A DNA stretch of 64,000 nucleotides from Clavelina lepadiformis (GCF_947623445.1 NC_135241.1:7380501-7444500); one strand, 5' to 3'. Positions 1 to 10,433 are shown, counted from the stretch's first letter. Notes: a model not told the origin generated them from the sequence alone. Numbers and translations are program-made.

Positions 1-2445
1 GCAAAATGTAATTACGACGATTACCTAGCCGCCAAAAAATCACTGGCTGATTTCCAACGAAAAGCCGCTGATAAGAAATTGCGTAAAAGTTTGCAAAGAA
101 ACTTGGATACTCCGACCAAACAATTTTTTCAAAGATTCATGCAAGATAGGAAGTCAACCCGAATTACCGAAGTAACCGACTCGGAAGGTGTAAAGCACAT
201 CTCGTCCCCATCGATATTGAAAGAAACCCGTAAATTTTATAACAAACTTTACTCGAAAGAAGTAACATCTGAAAAGAAACAACGTTTTTTCTTGAAACAT
301 TTAAAGGCCCATTTATCGCCCTATGAAAGAGAGACGTTAGACGCTGAAATTAGCGACCAAGAAATATTCACCGCACTAACACAAATGAAAAAAGGCAAAA
401 CACCTGGCCCAGATGGTCTCAGCATTGAGTTTTACGTCCAATGTTGGGACATCATAGGTGGTGGCTTGCTTGAAATAATCAAAACGTGGTTTAGGGACGC
501 AAGTACGACTAATTCAAACAAAGAAGGGGTTATAACTTTAATCCATAAGAAAGGGCCTACGAATGACCTCAGCAATTACCGCCCAATATCGCTATTGAAT
601 TGCGATCTGAAACTTTACACGAAAATTTTAACTAACCGTTTAAAAGGCAAACTAAACAATATTACGCACCAGAACCAATTTGCAAAACCCCAAAAATCGA
701 TCCACGACGCCATCATCAAGATTCGCGATCTGTATGAAAAAAGTAGAAATGAAGGCCAAAACCATTTGTTCATATCGATTGACTTCTTAAAAGCCTTCGA
801 TTCAATCAACCACGCATGGCTTTTCAAGGTGCTTGAACGAATGCATTTTCCTTCTCGCTTCCTACTTGCCGTTAAAAACTTGTATTCTGACGCGAAATCC
901 AGGATAATCAACAACGGTTTTTTATCTGAACCTTTTCATTTAAAAAAAGGAGTCAGACAAGGAGACCCGCTAAGTTTATACCTTTTCATATTGGCAGTAG
1001 AACCGCTAATATGCGCAATTAATAGCTCGGTCGAAATAGACGGTTTGGGCCCCACCCCAAAGTATTGTACAAAATGCGTCGCGTATGCAGACGACACCAC
1101 CTTCACCCTCAAAGATGCGTACTCCGCCGAAAAGACTTTTAACCTACTGGATGATTTCAGCGAAGCCTCTGGCCTAAAAATCAATATCTCGAAATCCAAA
1201 GGCCTTACCCCAGAAATCAAACCAAATACCACGACGCAACTGCCGCCAATACAGTGGACAAACTCTCATCTCCAATTATTAGGAACAGCAATAGGAACTT
1301 ACGACCCTACGATAAGTTGGTCACGACCGTTAGAAAACCTCAAAAAAGAAGCGACCCGCCTTAAAAAAGTACATTCCACCTTTGATGCCAAGTGCATATT
1401 GGTTCGAAGTAAATTACTCCCTTTAATTTCATACAACGCCTTCAGCCAGCCCATAACGACCAAGACAGCCGAGACCATAAACAGGACAATTGAAAGGTAC
1501 ATTTTGACGAGTAATAATACGTTCGCAGACATCGAAGTTCTTCAAAGACCCAGATATTACGGCGGTTATGACATAATTAATATTCCCGTGTATGCGGATT
1601 TGTTTTATTTAAAACCTTTGACCCCATTTTGCAGAGACAAAATAGAAAACAAGGTTCTGTCGTTGGAAAACCGCACGATAGAACACCAAATCGGTCACCA
1701 ACTGTCCAACCTGCTCGGCATCCAGATTGACAATCGTATACCGCATGCCACCTCCCCATCGATTTATTATGAGCATATGCTCGAAATAATCAGAAAGCAC
1801 CGAATCTCACTGAAAGAGATTGTAAGCGGAAAGGTTAAAAAAATATACCAGCGTATCATACGCGAAAGTGCCCCGCAGTTGTATTTGACTCCACCAGAGC
1901 GGTCGACATGGCCCAGAGTACACAACGCAATTCTCTCCAACGCCCAAAAAACTTTCAACTACAGAGTAATATGGAATGATTTACCTACTCGAGGTGATAT
2001 GACCAACTTTGTCCCCTACACGGAAACAGCATGTCGTTTTTGCGCCAACGGCCCCGACTCGGTGCTGCACACGATAGTAAAATGTAAAAAAATAAACACT
2101 ATTTGGGAATGTGCTTCCGGCGTTGCGCAAATCTTAACTGGTAGGGACGATATTAAGTTCGATCCAACCACAATAACCAACTTTGTCGGAATAGGTGGCC
2201 CAGATTTCGAGTCCGCAGACATGTTAACCTATTGGTTAACAGTGGTAAAACAAAAAATTTGGAAACATAGGAACGCGATTTTGTTTGAAAGCCAAACTTT
2301 TAACCCTGACGAAATTATCCGGTCTATTAAGAGGACCGTGTATGCTAGACGCACATGGGACCGGCGAAATGAAGGCCCCTATAAACAGCAGATTGAAAAA
2401 CTGTGTGCAGCAATGCAAAAGTATTTCACGCCACCCCTACCATAG
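1..2445 (+). CDS. LINE ORF2 (reverse transcriptase), partial at 5' end
   Basis: An open frame from base 1 to a TAG at 2443-2445 (814 codons). It lacks the endonuclease, which would lie upstream. A charged linker leads into the reverse transcriptase: GKTPGPDG near residue 133, SNYRPISLLN near 190, FISIDFLKAFDS near 257, KGVRQGDPLS near 315, and the catalytic YADD at about residues 362-365. The C-terminus has a zinc-binding C-x2-C...H...C cluster (CRFC near 678), as in the zf-RVT tail of L1/Tx1 elements. No internal stop is seen, so this stretch could still encode active RT. L1-superfamily membership is clear. Assignment to the Tx1 clade is inferred from the RT style and site specificity, without a tree. 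Confidence 0.9.
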   Translation, partial: AKCNYDDYLAAKKSLADFQRKAADKKLRKSLQRNLDTPTKQFFQRFMQDRKSTRITEVTDSEGVKHISSPSILKETRKFYNKLYSKEVTSEKKQRFFLKHLKAHLSPYERETLDAEISDQEIFTALTQMKKGKTPGPDGLSIEFYVQCWDIIGGGLLEIIKTWFRDASTTNSNKEGVITLIHKKGPTNDLSNYRPISLLNCDLKLYTKILTNRLKGKLNNITHQNQFAKPQKSIHDAIIKIRDLYEKSRNEGQNHLFISIDFLKAFDSINHAWLFKVLERMHFPSRFLLAVKNLYSDAKSRIINNGFLSEPFHLKKGVRQGDPLSLYLFILAVEPLICAINSSVEIDGLGPTPKYCTKCVAYADDTTFTLKDAYSAEKTFNLLDDFSEASGLKINISKSKGLTPEIKPNTTTQLPPIQWTNSHLQLLGTAIGTYDPTISWSRPLENLKKEATRLKKVHSTFDAKCILVRSKLLPLISYNAFSQPITTKTAETINRTIERYILTSNNTFADIEVLQRPRYYGGYDIINIPVYADLFYLKPLTPFCRDKIENKVLSLENRTIEHQIGHQLSNLLGIQIDNRIPHATSPSIYYEHMLEIIRKHRISLKEIVSGKVKKIYQRIIRESAPQLYLTPPERSTWPRVHNAILSNAQKTFNYRVIWNDLPTRGDMTNFVPYTETACRFCANGPDSVLHTIVKCKKINTIWECASGVAQILTGRDDIKFDPTTITNFVGIGGPDFESADMLTYWLTVVKQKIWKHRNAILFESQTFNPDEIIRSIKRTVYARRTWDRRNEGPYKQQIEKLCAAMQKYFTPPLP

Positions 2446-2757
2446 CTTTTGATGAAAAATGACCACGCTAGTCCCGTTGCTTGGACGTCAAAACTATTTA
2501 TGAATTAGAAACTTTGTAAATTCTAGATAAACTTTGTTGTAATTGTTGCTGGCGATGTACAACCTTTATCGTACTAGCTTACAATTTATGAATGTGTTAT
2601 CATTAAGATTTCGAGACCTGTGTTATTGTTATTGTCATTTGTTTAAATCAATTACCATCACCGACATGTTCAATTGAAGTATCTTGCAAGTAGATTTTGG
2701 AAAAGTTTGCCTTGTACATATTTTTTCTTTATTGTTGTTTTCCCCGCAATAAAATAT
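1..2757 (+). mobile_element. LINE copy 1 (L1/Tx1 group), 3' part, inserted in U5 snRNA gene
   Basis: The 3' portion of a non-LTR retrotransposon that enters from the left edge: ORF2 remainder (1-2445) and a ~310-bp 3' UTR ending in a short A/T-rich tail (CAATAAAATA). The base after the tail is U5 nt 36, and the rest of U5 plus the spacer follow in array register. A T at the join is shared by both partners, so the break is U5 35/36 or 34/35. The element runs in the same direction as U5. It is almost identical to the copy at 23473, so it is young. The 5' end lies outside the window. Confidence 0.93.
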
Positions 2758-2840
2758 CGCCTTTTACTAAAGATTTCCGTGTGCGGGAGCATATAATGAG
2801 TCGAAGAAAGTTTGTTAAGAGCCGCGGCAATGCTGTGGCC
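2758..2840 (+). pseudogene. U5 snRNA fragment (nt 36-118) at LINE copy 1 3' junction
   Basis: Begins at the first base of loop I and runs through the terminal hairpin. The 5' 35 nt and the promoter are replaced by the LINE. The Sm site reads AGTTTGT instead of AATTTGT (A88G), a change not seen in the intact copies, as expected of a dead fragment. Confidence 0.92.
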
Positions 2841-3031
2841 AAACCTTATGATCATCAACTGCAAAATTTGGAATCACATTTGTGAGTGGATGCCATCACA
2901 AAGACTTTCAAGGTGTTACCTGTTCAAAACGCTTTTATATCAACCAACCGAAGAACCGATCTACGGTTCCATCGCTCCACAAATTTGAGAATCTACCTGC
3001 TGAATATTCTTATCAATCTCCTTGATCGTGC

Positions 3032-3174
3032 AGCTTTGCGCAGAGGCGATACCGTAGCTGATGAGGAACTTCCGAGGCGCGGTTATTGCTAGTTGAAAAC
3101 TATACCCAATACCCCGCCCTTTCGGCTCTTACGGAGACGATTGAGGCAATATCTGAAGAATTCCGTGGAATTCC
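3032..3174 (+). ncRNA. U4: U4 snRNA, unit 1
   Basis: The first U4 after LINE copy 1; its own unit's U5 is broken. Differs from the reference copy by A102G in the central hairpin. The upstream spacer carries a 3-bp insertion. Confidence 0.93.
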
Positions 3175-3310
3175 TATGTTGGTTATACTCCAGACGACTG
3201 CTTGCAGCACGCAGACCTTCACTCTTTACGAAAGCAAATCATAATGAACGGAATGAGTCTAAATAAGTAGTTCAAGTCACAGTGTGTCGTTAAACGTTTA
3301 AAACGGCCAA

Positions 3311-3323
3311 CCACAAACTGTAG
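3311..3323 (+). promoter_or_regulatory. Candidate PSE of U5 (representative unit)
   Basis: CCACAAACTGTAG, 57 bp before the U5 start. It matches 10 of 13 bases of the motif 55 bp before U4. Pol II snRNA genes carry a PSE at about -50 to -60. The motif appears unchanged before the other U5 copies. Function is inferred from position and sharing. Confidence 0.6.
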
Positions 3324-3367
3324 TCAAAACGTTCGGTATAGTGTCGTAAGTGGACAAGCCAGAAGCC

Positions 3368-3485
3368 ACTCTGGCTTCAGCGCATTCAACGTGTAAATCT
3401 TTCGCCTTTTACTAAAGATTTCCGTGTGCGGGAGCATATAATGAGTCGAAGAAAATTTGTTAAGAGCCGCGGCAATGCTGTGGCC
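3368..3485 (+). ncRNA. U5: U5 snRNA, unit 2 (reference copy)
   Basis: Spliceosomal U5 RNA, which aligns exon ends through loop I in the U4/U6.U5 tri-snRNP. Nt 36-46 read CGCCTTTTACT, the invariant loop I, closed by an 8-bp stem (AAATCTTT nt 28-35 with AAAGATTT nt 47-54). The 5' ACTC pairs with GAGT, and GCTTC with GGAGC, to make stem I. Sm site AATTTGT lies at nt 87-93. The 3' hairpin is GCCGCGGC, loop AAT, GCTGTGGC at nt 99-117, with all 8 pairs formed (two G-U). Length is 118 nt against about 116 in human, and loop I falls at the same numbering. The exact 5' and 3' ends are set by comparison with vertebrate U5. Confidence 0.96.
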
Positions 3486-3618
3486 AAACCTTATGATCAT
3501 CAACTGCAAAATTTGGAATCACATTTGTGAGTTGATGCCATCACAAAGACTTTCAAGGTGTTACCTGTTCAAAACGCTTTTATATCAGCCCACCGAACCG
3601 ATCTACGTTTCCATCGCT

Positions 3619-3631
3619 CCACAAATTTGAG
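3619..3631 (+). promoter_or_regulatory. Candidate PSE of U4 (representative unit)
   Basis: CCACAAATTTGAG, 55 bp before the U4 start; the counterpart of the U5 motif. In units 8, 25, 29 and 30 it reads CAACAAA at its left end. No TATA box is evident near -25, as expected of a Pol II snRNA gene. Confidence 0.58.
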
Positions 3632-3673
3632 AATCTACCAGCTGAATATTCTTATCAATCTCCTTGATCGTGC

Positions 3674-3816
3674 AGCTTTGCGCAGAGGCGATACCGTAGC
3701 TGATGAGGAACTTCCGAGGCGCGGTTATTGCTAGTTGAAAACTATACCCAATACCCCGCCCTTTCGGCTCTTACAGAGACGATTGAGGCAATATCTGAAG
3801 AATTCCGTGGAATTCC
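3674..3816 (+). ncRNA. U4: U4 snRNA, unit 2 (reference copy)
   Basis: Spliceosomal U4 RNA, the partner that keeps U6 inactive until activation. Nt 1-16 AGCTTTGCGCAGAGGC is the U6-pairing stem II strand. Nt 20-52 form the 5' stem-loop with a k-turn: GATGA (29-33) opposite GA (43-44), closed by G34-C42 and G35-C41, numbering that matches human U4 exactly and is the 15.5K/SNU13 site. The region TTATTGCTAGTTGAAAAC then CCCAATACCCCGCC follows, as in other U4 RNAs. A central hairpin and a perfect 3' hairpin (GAATTCC, GT, GGAATTC) close the RNA. The Sm-site position holds AATATCTG, off consensus. Length is 143 nt against about 145 in human. Confidence 0.95.
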
Positions 3817-4009
3817 TATGTTGCTTATACTCCAGACGTCTGCTTGCAGCACGCAGACCTTCACTCTTGACGAAAGCAAATCATAATGAACGGAATGAGT
3901 CTAAATAAGTTGTTCAAGTCACAGTGTGTCGTTAAACGTTTAAAACGGCCAACCACAAACTGTAGTCAAAACGTTCGGTATAGTGTCGTAAGTGGACAAG
4001 CCAGAAGCC

Positions 4010-4127
4010 ACTCTGGCTTCAGCGCATTCAACGTGTAAATCTTTCGCCTTTTACTAAAGATTTCCGTGTGCGGGAGCATATAATGAGTCGAAGAAAATTT
4101 GTTAATAGCCGCGGCAATGCTGTGGCC
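4010..4127 (+). ncRNA. U5: U5 snRNA, unit 3
   Basis: G97T just before the terminal hairpin, shared only with the copy at 8508. It marks a 4,498-bp higher-order repeat. Confidence 0.94.
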
Positions 4128-4315
4128 AAACCTTATGATCATCAACTGCAAAATTTGGAATCACATTTGTGAGTGGATGCCATCACAAAGACTTTCAAGG
4201 TGTTACCTGTTCAAAACGCTTTTATATCAACCAACCGAACCGATCTACGGTTCCATCGCTCCACAAATTTGAGAATCTACCTGCTGAATATTCTTATCAA
4301 TCTCCTTGATCGTGC

Positions 4316-4458
4316 AGCTTTGCGCAGAGGCGATACCGTAGCTGATGAGGAACTTCCGAGGCGCGGTTATTGCTAGTTGAAAACTATACCCAATACCCCG
4401 CCCTTTCGGCTCTTACAGAGACGATTGAGGCAATATCTGAAGAATTCCGTGGAATTCC
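4316..4458 (+). ncRNA. U4: U4 snRNA, unit 3
   Basis: Reference type; no change seen across nt 1-143. Confidence 0.94.
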
Positions 4459-4651
4459 TATGTTGCTTATACTCCAGACGACTGCTTGCAGCACGCAGAC
4501 CTTCACTCTTTACGAAAGCAAATCATAATGAACGGAACGAGTCTAAATAAGTAGTTCAAGTCACAGTGTGTCGTTAAACGTTTAAAACGGCCAACCACAA
4601 ACTGTAGTCAAAACGTTCGGTATAGTGTCGTAAGTGGACAAGCCAGAAGCC

Positions 4652-4769
4652 ACTCTGGCTTCAGCGCATTCAACGTGTAAATCTTTCGCCTTTTACTAAA
4701 GATTTCCGTGTGCGGGAGCATATAATGAGTCGAAGAAAATTTGTTAAGAGCCGCGGCAATGCTGTGGCC
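4652..4769 (+). ncRNA. U5: U5 snRNA, unit 4
   Basis: Reference type; no change seen across nt 1-118. Confidence 0.94.
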
Positions 4770-4957
4770 AAACCTTATGATCATCAACTGCAAAATTTGG
4801 AATCACATTTGTGAGTGGATGCCATCACAAAGACTTTCAAGGTGTTACCTGTTCAAAACGCTTTTATATCAGCCAACCGAACCGATCTACGTTTCCATCG
4901 CTCCACAAATTTGAGAATCTACCTGCTGAATATTCTTATCAATCTCCTTGATCTTGC

Positions 4958-5100
4958 AGCTTTGCGCAGAGGCGATACCGTAGCTGATGAGGAACTTCCG
5001 AGGCGCGGTTATTGCTAGTTGAAAACTATACCCAATACCCCGCCCTTTCGGCTCTTACAGAGACGATTGAGGCAATATCTGAAGAATTCCGTGGAATTCC
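4958..5100 (+). ncRNA. U4: U4 snRNA, unit 4
   Basis: Reference body; T instead of G at -4 of the gene. Confidence 0.94.
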
Positions 5101-5293
5101 AATGTTGCTTATACTCCAGACGTCTGCTTGCAGCACGCAGACCTTCACTCTTGACGAAAGCAAATCATAATGAACGGAATGAGTCTAAATAAGTAGTTCA
5201 AGTCACAGTGTGTCGTTAAACGTTTAAAACGGCCAACCACAAACTGTAGTCAAAACGTTCGGTATAGTGTCGTAAGTGGACAAGCCAGAAGCC

Positions 5294-5411
5294 ACTCTGG
5301 CTTCAGCGCATTCAACGTGTAAATCTTTCGCCTTTTACTAAAGATTTCCGTGTGCGGGAGCATATAATGAGTCGAAGAAAATTTGTTAAGAGCCGCGGCA
5401 ATGCTGTGGCC
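5294..5411 (+). ncRNA. U5: U5 snRNA, unit 5
   Basis: Reference type. The spacer after it carries TTGATGAG instead of TTTGTGAG, shared with unit 12. Confidence 0.94.
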
Positions 5412-5599
5412 AAACCTTATGATCATCAACTGCAAAATTTGGAATCACATTGATGAGTGGATGCCATCACAAAGACTTTCAAGGTGTTACCTGTTCAAAA
5501 CGCTTTTATATCAGCCAACCGAACCGATCTACGGTTCCATCGCTCCACAAATTTGAGAATCTACCTGCTGAATATTCTTATCAATCTCCTTGATCGTGC

Positions 5600-5742
5600 A
5601 GCTTTGCGCAGAGGCGATACCGTAGCTGATGAAGAACTTCCGAGGCGCGGTTATTGCTAGTTGAAAACTATACCCAATACCCCGCCCTTTCGGCTCTTAC
5701 AGAGACGATTGAGGCAATATCTGAAGAATTCCGTGGAATTCC
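5600..5742 (+). ncRNA. U4: U4 snRNA, unit 5 (k-turn variant G34A)
   Basis: G34A breaks the first Watson-Crick pair (34-42) next to the k-turn. Confidence 0.92.
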
Positions 5743-5935
5743 TATGTTGCTTATACTCCAGACGACTGCTTGCAGCACGCAGACCTTCACTCTTTACGAA
5801 AGCAAATCATAATGAACGGAACGAGTCTAAATAAGTAGTTCAAGTCACAGTGTGTCGTTAAACGTTTAAAACGGCCAACCACAAACTGTAGTCAAAACGT
5901 TCGGTATAGTGTCGTAAGTGGACAAGCCAGAAGCC

Positions 5936-6053
5936 ACTCTGGCTTCAGCGCATTCAACGTGTAAATCTTTCGCCTTTTACTAAAGATTTCCGTGTGCGGG
6001 AGCATATAATGAGTCGAAGAAAATTTGTTAAGAGCCGCGGCAATGCTGTGGCC
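5936..6053 (+). ncRNA. U5: U5 snRNA, unit 6
   Basis: Reference type; no change seen. Confidence 0.94.
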
Positions 6054-6241
6054 AAACCTTATGATCATCAACTGCAAAATTTGGAATCACATTTGTGAGT
6101 GGATGCCATCACAAAGACTTTCAAGGTGTTACCTGTTCAAAACGCTTTTATATCAGCCAACCGAACCGATCTACGTTTCCATCGCTCCACAAATTTGAGA
6201 ATCTACCTGCTGAATATTCTTATCAATCTCCTTGATCTTGC

Positions 6242-6384
6242 AGCTTTGCGCAGAGGCGATACCGTAGCTGATGAGGAACTTCCGAGGCGCGGTTATTGCT
6301 AGTTGTAAACTATACCCAATACCCCGCCCTTTCGGCTCTTACAGAGACGATTGAGGCAATATCTGAAGAATTCCGTGGAATTCC
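6242..6384 (+). ncRNA. U4: U4 snRNA, unit 6
   Basis: A65T (TTGTAAAC in place of TTGAAAAC) just 3' of the U6 stem I strand; shared with units 13 and 26. T at -4. Confidence 0.93.
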
Positions 6385-6577
6385 TAAGTTGCTTATACTC
6401 CAGACGACTGCTTGCAGCACGCAGACCTTCACTCTTTACGAAAGCAAATCATAATGAACGGAACGAGTCTAAATAAGTAGTTCAAGTCACAGTGTGTCGT
6501 TAAACGTTTAAAACGGCCAACCACAAACTGTAGTCAAAACGTTCGGTATAGTGTCGTAAGTGGACAAGCCAGAAGCC

Positions 6578-6697
6578 ACTCTATGGCTTCAGCGCATTCA
6601 ACGTGTAAATCTTTCGCCTTTTACTAAAGATTTCCGAGTGCGGGAGCATATAATGAGTCGAAGAAAATTTGTTAAGAGCCGCGGCAATGCTGTGGCC
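6578..6697 (+). ncRNA. U5: U5 snRNA, unit 7 (TA-insertion variant)
   Basis: First of six copies with ACTCTATGGC in place of ACTCTGGC (2-nt insertion in stem I) linked to T58A after the loop-I stem. Loop I, Sm site and 3' hairpin are intact. Confidence 0.92.
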
Positions 6698-6885
6698 AAA
6701 CCTTATGATCATCAACTGGAAAATTTGGAATCACATTTGTGAGTGGATGCCATCACAAAGACTTTCAAGGTGTTACCTGTTCAAAACGCTTTTATATCAG
6801 CCAACCGAACCGATCTACGTTTCCATCGCTCCACAAATTTGAGAATCTACCTGCTGAATATTCTTATCAATCTCCTTGATCGTGC

Positions 6886-7028
6886 AGCTTTGCGCAGAGG
6901 CGATACCGTAGCTGATGAAGAACTTCCGAGGCGCGGTTATTGCTAGTTGAAAACTATACCCAATACCCCGCCCTTTCGGCTCTTACAGAGACGATTGAGG
7001 CAATATCTGAAGAATTCCGTGGAATTCC
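6886..7028 (+). ncRNA. U4: U4 snRNA, unit 7 (G34A)
   Basis: Carries G34A in the k-turn-proximal pair, otherwise as the reference. Confidence 0.92.
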
Positions 7029-7221
7029 AATGTTGCTTATACTCCAGACGTCTGCTTGCAGCACGCAGACCTTCACTCTTGACGAAAGCAAATCATAATG
7101 AACGGAATGAGTCTAAATAAGTAGTTCAAGACACAGTGTGTCGTTAAACGTTTAAAACGGCCAACCACAAACTGTAGTCAAAACGTTCGGTATAGTGTCG
7201 TAAGTGGACAAGCCAGAAGCC

Positions 7222-7341
7222 ACTCTGGCTTCAGCGCATTCAACGTGTAAATCTTTCGCCTTTTACTAAAGATTTCCGTGTGCGGGAGCATATATAATGA
7301 GTCGAAGAAAATTTGTTAAGAGCCGCGGCAATGCTGTGGCC
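7222..7341 (+). ncRNA. U5: U5 snRNA, unit 8 (ATATA-extended variant)
   Basis: GCATATATAATG in place of GCATATAATG, a 2-nt expansion on the 3' side of stem I; shared with units 19, 25 and 29. Confidence 0.92.
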
Positions 7342-7529
7342 AAACCTTATGATCATCAACTGCAAAATTTGGAATCACATTTGTGAGTGGATGCCATCAC
7401 AAAGACTTTCAAGGTGTTACCTGTTCAAAACGCTTTTATATCAGCCAACCGAACCGATCTACGGTTCCATCGCTCAACAAATTTGAGAATCTACCTGCTG
7501 AATATTCTTATCAATCTCCTTGATCGTGC

Positions 7530-7672
7530 AGCTTTGCGCAGAGGCGATACCGTAGCTGATGAAGAACTTCCGAGGCGTGGTTATTGCTAGTTGAAAACTA
7601 TACCCAATACCCCGCCCTTTCGGCTCTTACAGAGACGATTGAGGCAATATCTGAAGAATTCCGTGGAATTCC
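7530..7672 (+). ncRNA. U4: U4 snRNA, unit 8 (G34A, C49T)
   Basis: G34A plus C49T, the latter turning pair G23-C49 into G-U. Its PSE starts CAACAAA. Confidence 0.91.
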
Positions 7673-7865
7673 TATGTTGCTTATACTCCAGACGACTGCT
7701 TGCAGCACGCAGACCTTCACTCTTTACGAAAGCAAATCATAATGAACGGAACGAGTCTAAATAAGTAGTTCAAGTCACAGTGTGTCGTTAAACGTTTAAA
7801 ACGGCCAACCACAAACTGTAGTCAAAACGTTCGGTATAGTGTCGTAAGTGGACAAGCCAGAAGCC

Positions 7866-7983
7866 ACTCTGGCTTCAGCGCATTCAACGTGTAAATCTTT
7901 CGCCTTTAACTAAAGATTTCCGTGTGCGGGAGCATATAATGAGTCGAAGAAAATTTGTTAAGAGCCGCGGCAATGCTGTGGCC
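7866..7983 (+). ncRNA. U5: U5 snRNA, unit 9 (loop I T43A)
   Basis: The only copy with a change inside loop I: CGCCTTTAAC, T43A. Loop I is nearly invariant across eukaryotes, so this copy may be defective. Confidence 0.9.
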
Positions 7984-8171
7984 AAACCTTATGATCATCA
8001 ACTGCAAAATTTGGAATCACATTTGTGAGTGGATGCCATCACAAAGACTTTCAAGGTGTTACCTGTTCAAAACGCTTTTATATCAGCCAACCGAACCGAT
8101 CTACGTTTCCATCGCTCCACAAATTTGAGAATCTACCAGCTGAATATTCTTATCAATCTCCTTGATCGTGC

Positions 8172-8314
8172 AGCTTTGCGCAGAGGCGATACCGTAGCTG
8201 ATGAGGAACTTCCGAGGCGCGGTTATTGCTAGTTGAAAACTATACCCAATACCCCGCCCTTTCGGCTCTTACAGAGACGATTGAGGCAATATCTGAAGAA
8301 TTCCGTGGAATTCC
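8172..8314 (+). ncRNA. U4: U4 snRNA, unit 9
   Basis: Reference body. The spacer before it has CTACCAGC, shared only with unit 2. Confidence 0.94.
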
Positions 8315-8507
8315 TATGTTGCTTATACTCCAGACGTCTGCTTGCAGCACGCAGACCTTCACTCTTGACGAAAGCAAATCATAATGAACGGAATGAGTCT
8401 AAATAAGTTGTTCAAGTCACAGTGTGTCGTTAAACGTTTAAAACGGCCAACCACAAACTGTAGTCAAAACGTTCGGTATAGTGTCATAAGTGGACAAGCC
8501 AGAAGCC

Positions 8508-8625
8508 ACTCTGGCTTCAGCGCATTCAACGTGTAAATCTTTCGCCTTTTACTAAAGATTTCCGTGTGCGGGAGCATATAATGAGTCGAAGAAAATTTGT
8601 TAATAGCCGCGGCAATGCTGTGGCC
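8508..8625 (+). ncRNA. U5: U5 snRNA, unit 10
   Basis: G97T, the twin of the copy at 4010. Confidence 0.94.
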
Positions 8626-8813
8626 AAACCTTATGATCATCAACTGCAAAATTTGGAATCACATTTGTGAGTGGATGCCATCACAAAGACTTTCAAGGTG
8701 TTACCTGTTCAAAACGCTTTTATATCAACCAACCGAACCGATCTACGGTTCCATCGCTCCACAAATTTGAGAATCTACCTGCTGAATATTCTTATCAATC
8801 TCCTTGATCGTGC

Positions 8814-8956
8814 AGCTTTGCGCAGAGGCGATACCGTAGCTGATGAGGAACTTCCGAGGCGCGGTTATTGCTAGTTGAAAACTATACCCAATACCCCGCC
8901 CTTTCGGCTCTTACAGAGACGATTGAGGCAATATCTGAAGAATTCCGTGGAATTCC
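8814..8956 (+). ncRNA. U4: U4 snRNA, unit 10
   Basis: Reference type. Confidence 0.94.
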
Positions 8957-9149
8957 TATGTTGCTTATACTCCAGACGACTGCTTGCAGCACGCAGACCT
9001 TCACTCTTTACGAAAGCAAATCATAATGAACGGAACGAGTCTAAATAAGTAGTTCAAGTCACAGTGTGTCGTTAAACGTTTAAAACGGCCAACCACAAAC
9101 TGTAGTCAAAACGTTCGGTATAGTGTCGTAAGTGGACAAGCCAGAAGCC

Positions 9150-9267
9150 ACTCTGGCTTCAGCGCATTCAACGTGTAAATCTTTCGCCTTTTACTAAAGA
9201 TTTCCGTGTGCGGGAGCATATAATGAGTCGAAGAAAATTTGTTAAGAGCCGCGGCAATGCTGTGGCC
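9150..9267 (+). ncRNA. U5: U5 snRNA, unit 11
   Basis: Reference type. Confidence 0.94.
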
Positions 9268-9455
9268 AAACCTTATGATCATCAACTGCAAAATTTGGAA
9301 TCACATTTGTGAGTGGATGCCATCACAAAGACTTTCAAGGTGTTACCTGTTCAAAACGCTTTTATATCAGCCAACCGAACCGATCTACGTTTCCATCGCT
9401 CCACAAATTTGAGAATCTACCTGCTGAATATTCTTATCAATCTCCTTGATCTTGC

Positions 9456-9598
9456 AGCTTTGCGCAGAGGCGATACCGTAGCTGATGAGGAACTTCCGAG
9501 GCGCGGTTATTGCTAGTTGAAAACTATACCCAATACCCCGCCCTTTCGGCTCTTACAGAGACGATTGAGGCAATATCTGAAGAATTCCGTGGAATTCC
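9456..9598 (+). ncRNA. U4: U4 snRNA, unit 11
   Basis: Reference body, T at -4; the pair of unit 4 in the 4,498-bp repeat. Confidence 0.94.
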
Positions 9599-9791
9599 AA
9601 TGTTGCTTATACTCCAGACGTCTGCTTGCAGCACGCAGACCTTCACTCTTGACGAAAGCAAATCATAATGAACGGAATGAGTCTAAATAAGTAGTTCAAG
9701 TCACAGTGTGTCGTTAAACGTTTAAAACGGCCAACCACAAACTGTAGTCAAAACGTTCGGTATAGTGTCGTAAGTGGACAAGCCAGAAGCC

Positions 9792-9909
9792 ACTCTGGCT
9801 TCAGCGCATTCAACGTGTAAATCTTTCGCCTTTTACTAAAGATTTCCGTGTGCGGGAGCATATAATGAGTCGAAGAAAATTTGTTAAGAGCCGCGGCAAT
9901 GCTGTGGCC
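9792..9909 (+). ncRNA. U5: U5 snRNA, unit 12
   Basis: Reference type, followed by the TTGATGAG spacer variant of unit 5. Confidence 0.94.
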
Positions 9910-10097
9910 AAACCTTATGATCATCAACTGCAAAATTTGGAATCACATTGATGAGTGGATGCCATCACAAAGACTTTCAAGGTGTTACCTGTTCAAAACG
10001 CTTTTATATCAGCCAACCGAACCGATCTACGGTTCCATCGCTCCACAAATTTGAGAATCTACCTGCTGAATATTCTTATCAATCTCCTTGATCGTGC

Positions 10098-10240
10098 AGC
10101 TTTGCGCAGAGGCGATACCGTAGCTGATGAAGAACTTCCGAGGCGCGGTTATTGCTAGTTGAAAACTATACCCAATACCCCGCCCTTTCGGCTCTTACAG
10201 AGACGATTGAGGCAATATCTGAAGAATTCCGTGGAATTCC
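10098..10240 (+). ncRNA. U4: U4 snRNA, unit 12 (G34A)
   Basis: G34A, as in its twin unit 5. Confidence 0.92.
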
Positions 10241-10433
10241 TATGTTGCTTATACTCCAGACGACTGCTTGCAGCACGCAGACCTTCACTCTTTACGAAAG
10301 CAAATCATAATGAACGGAACGAGTCTAAATAAGTAGTTCAAGTCACAGTGTGTCGTTAAACGTTTAAAACGGCCAACCACAAACTGTAGTCAAAACGTTC
10401 GGTATAGTGTCGTAAGTGGACAAGCCAGAAGCC

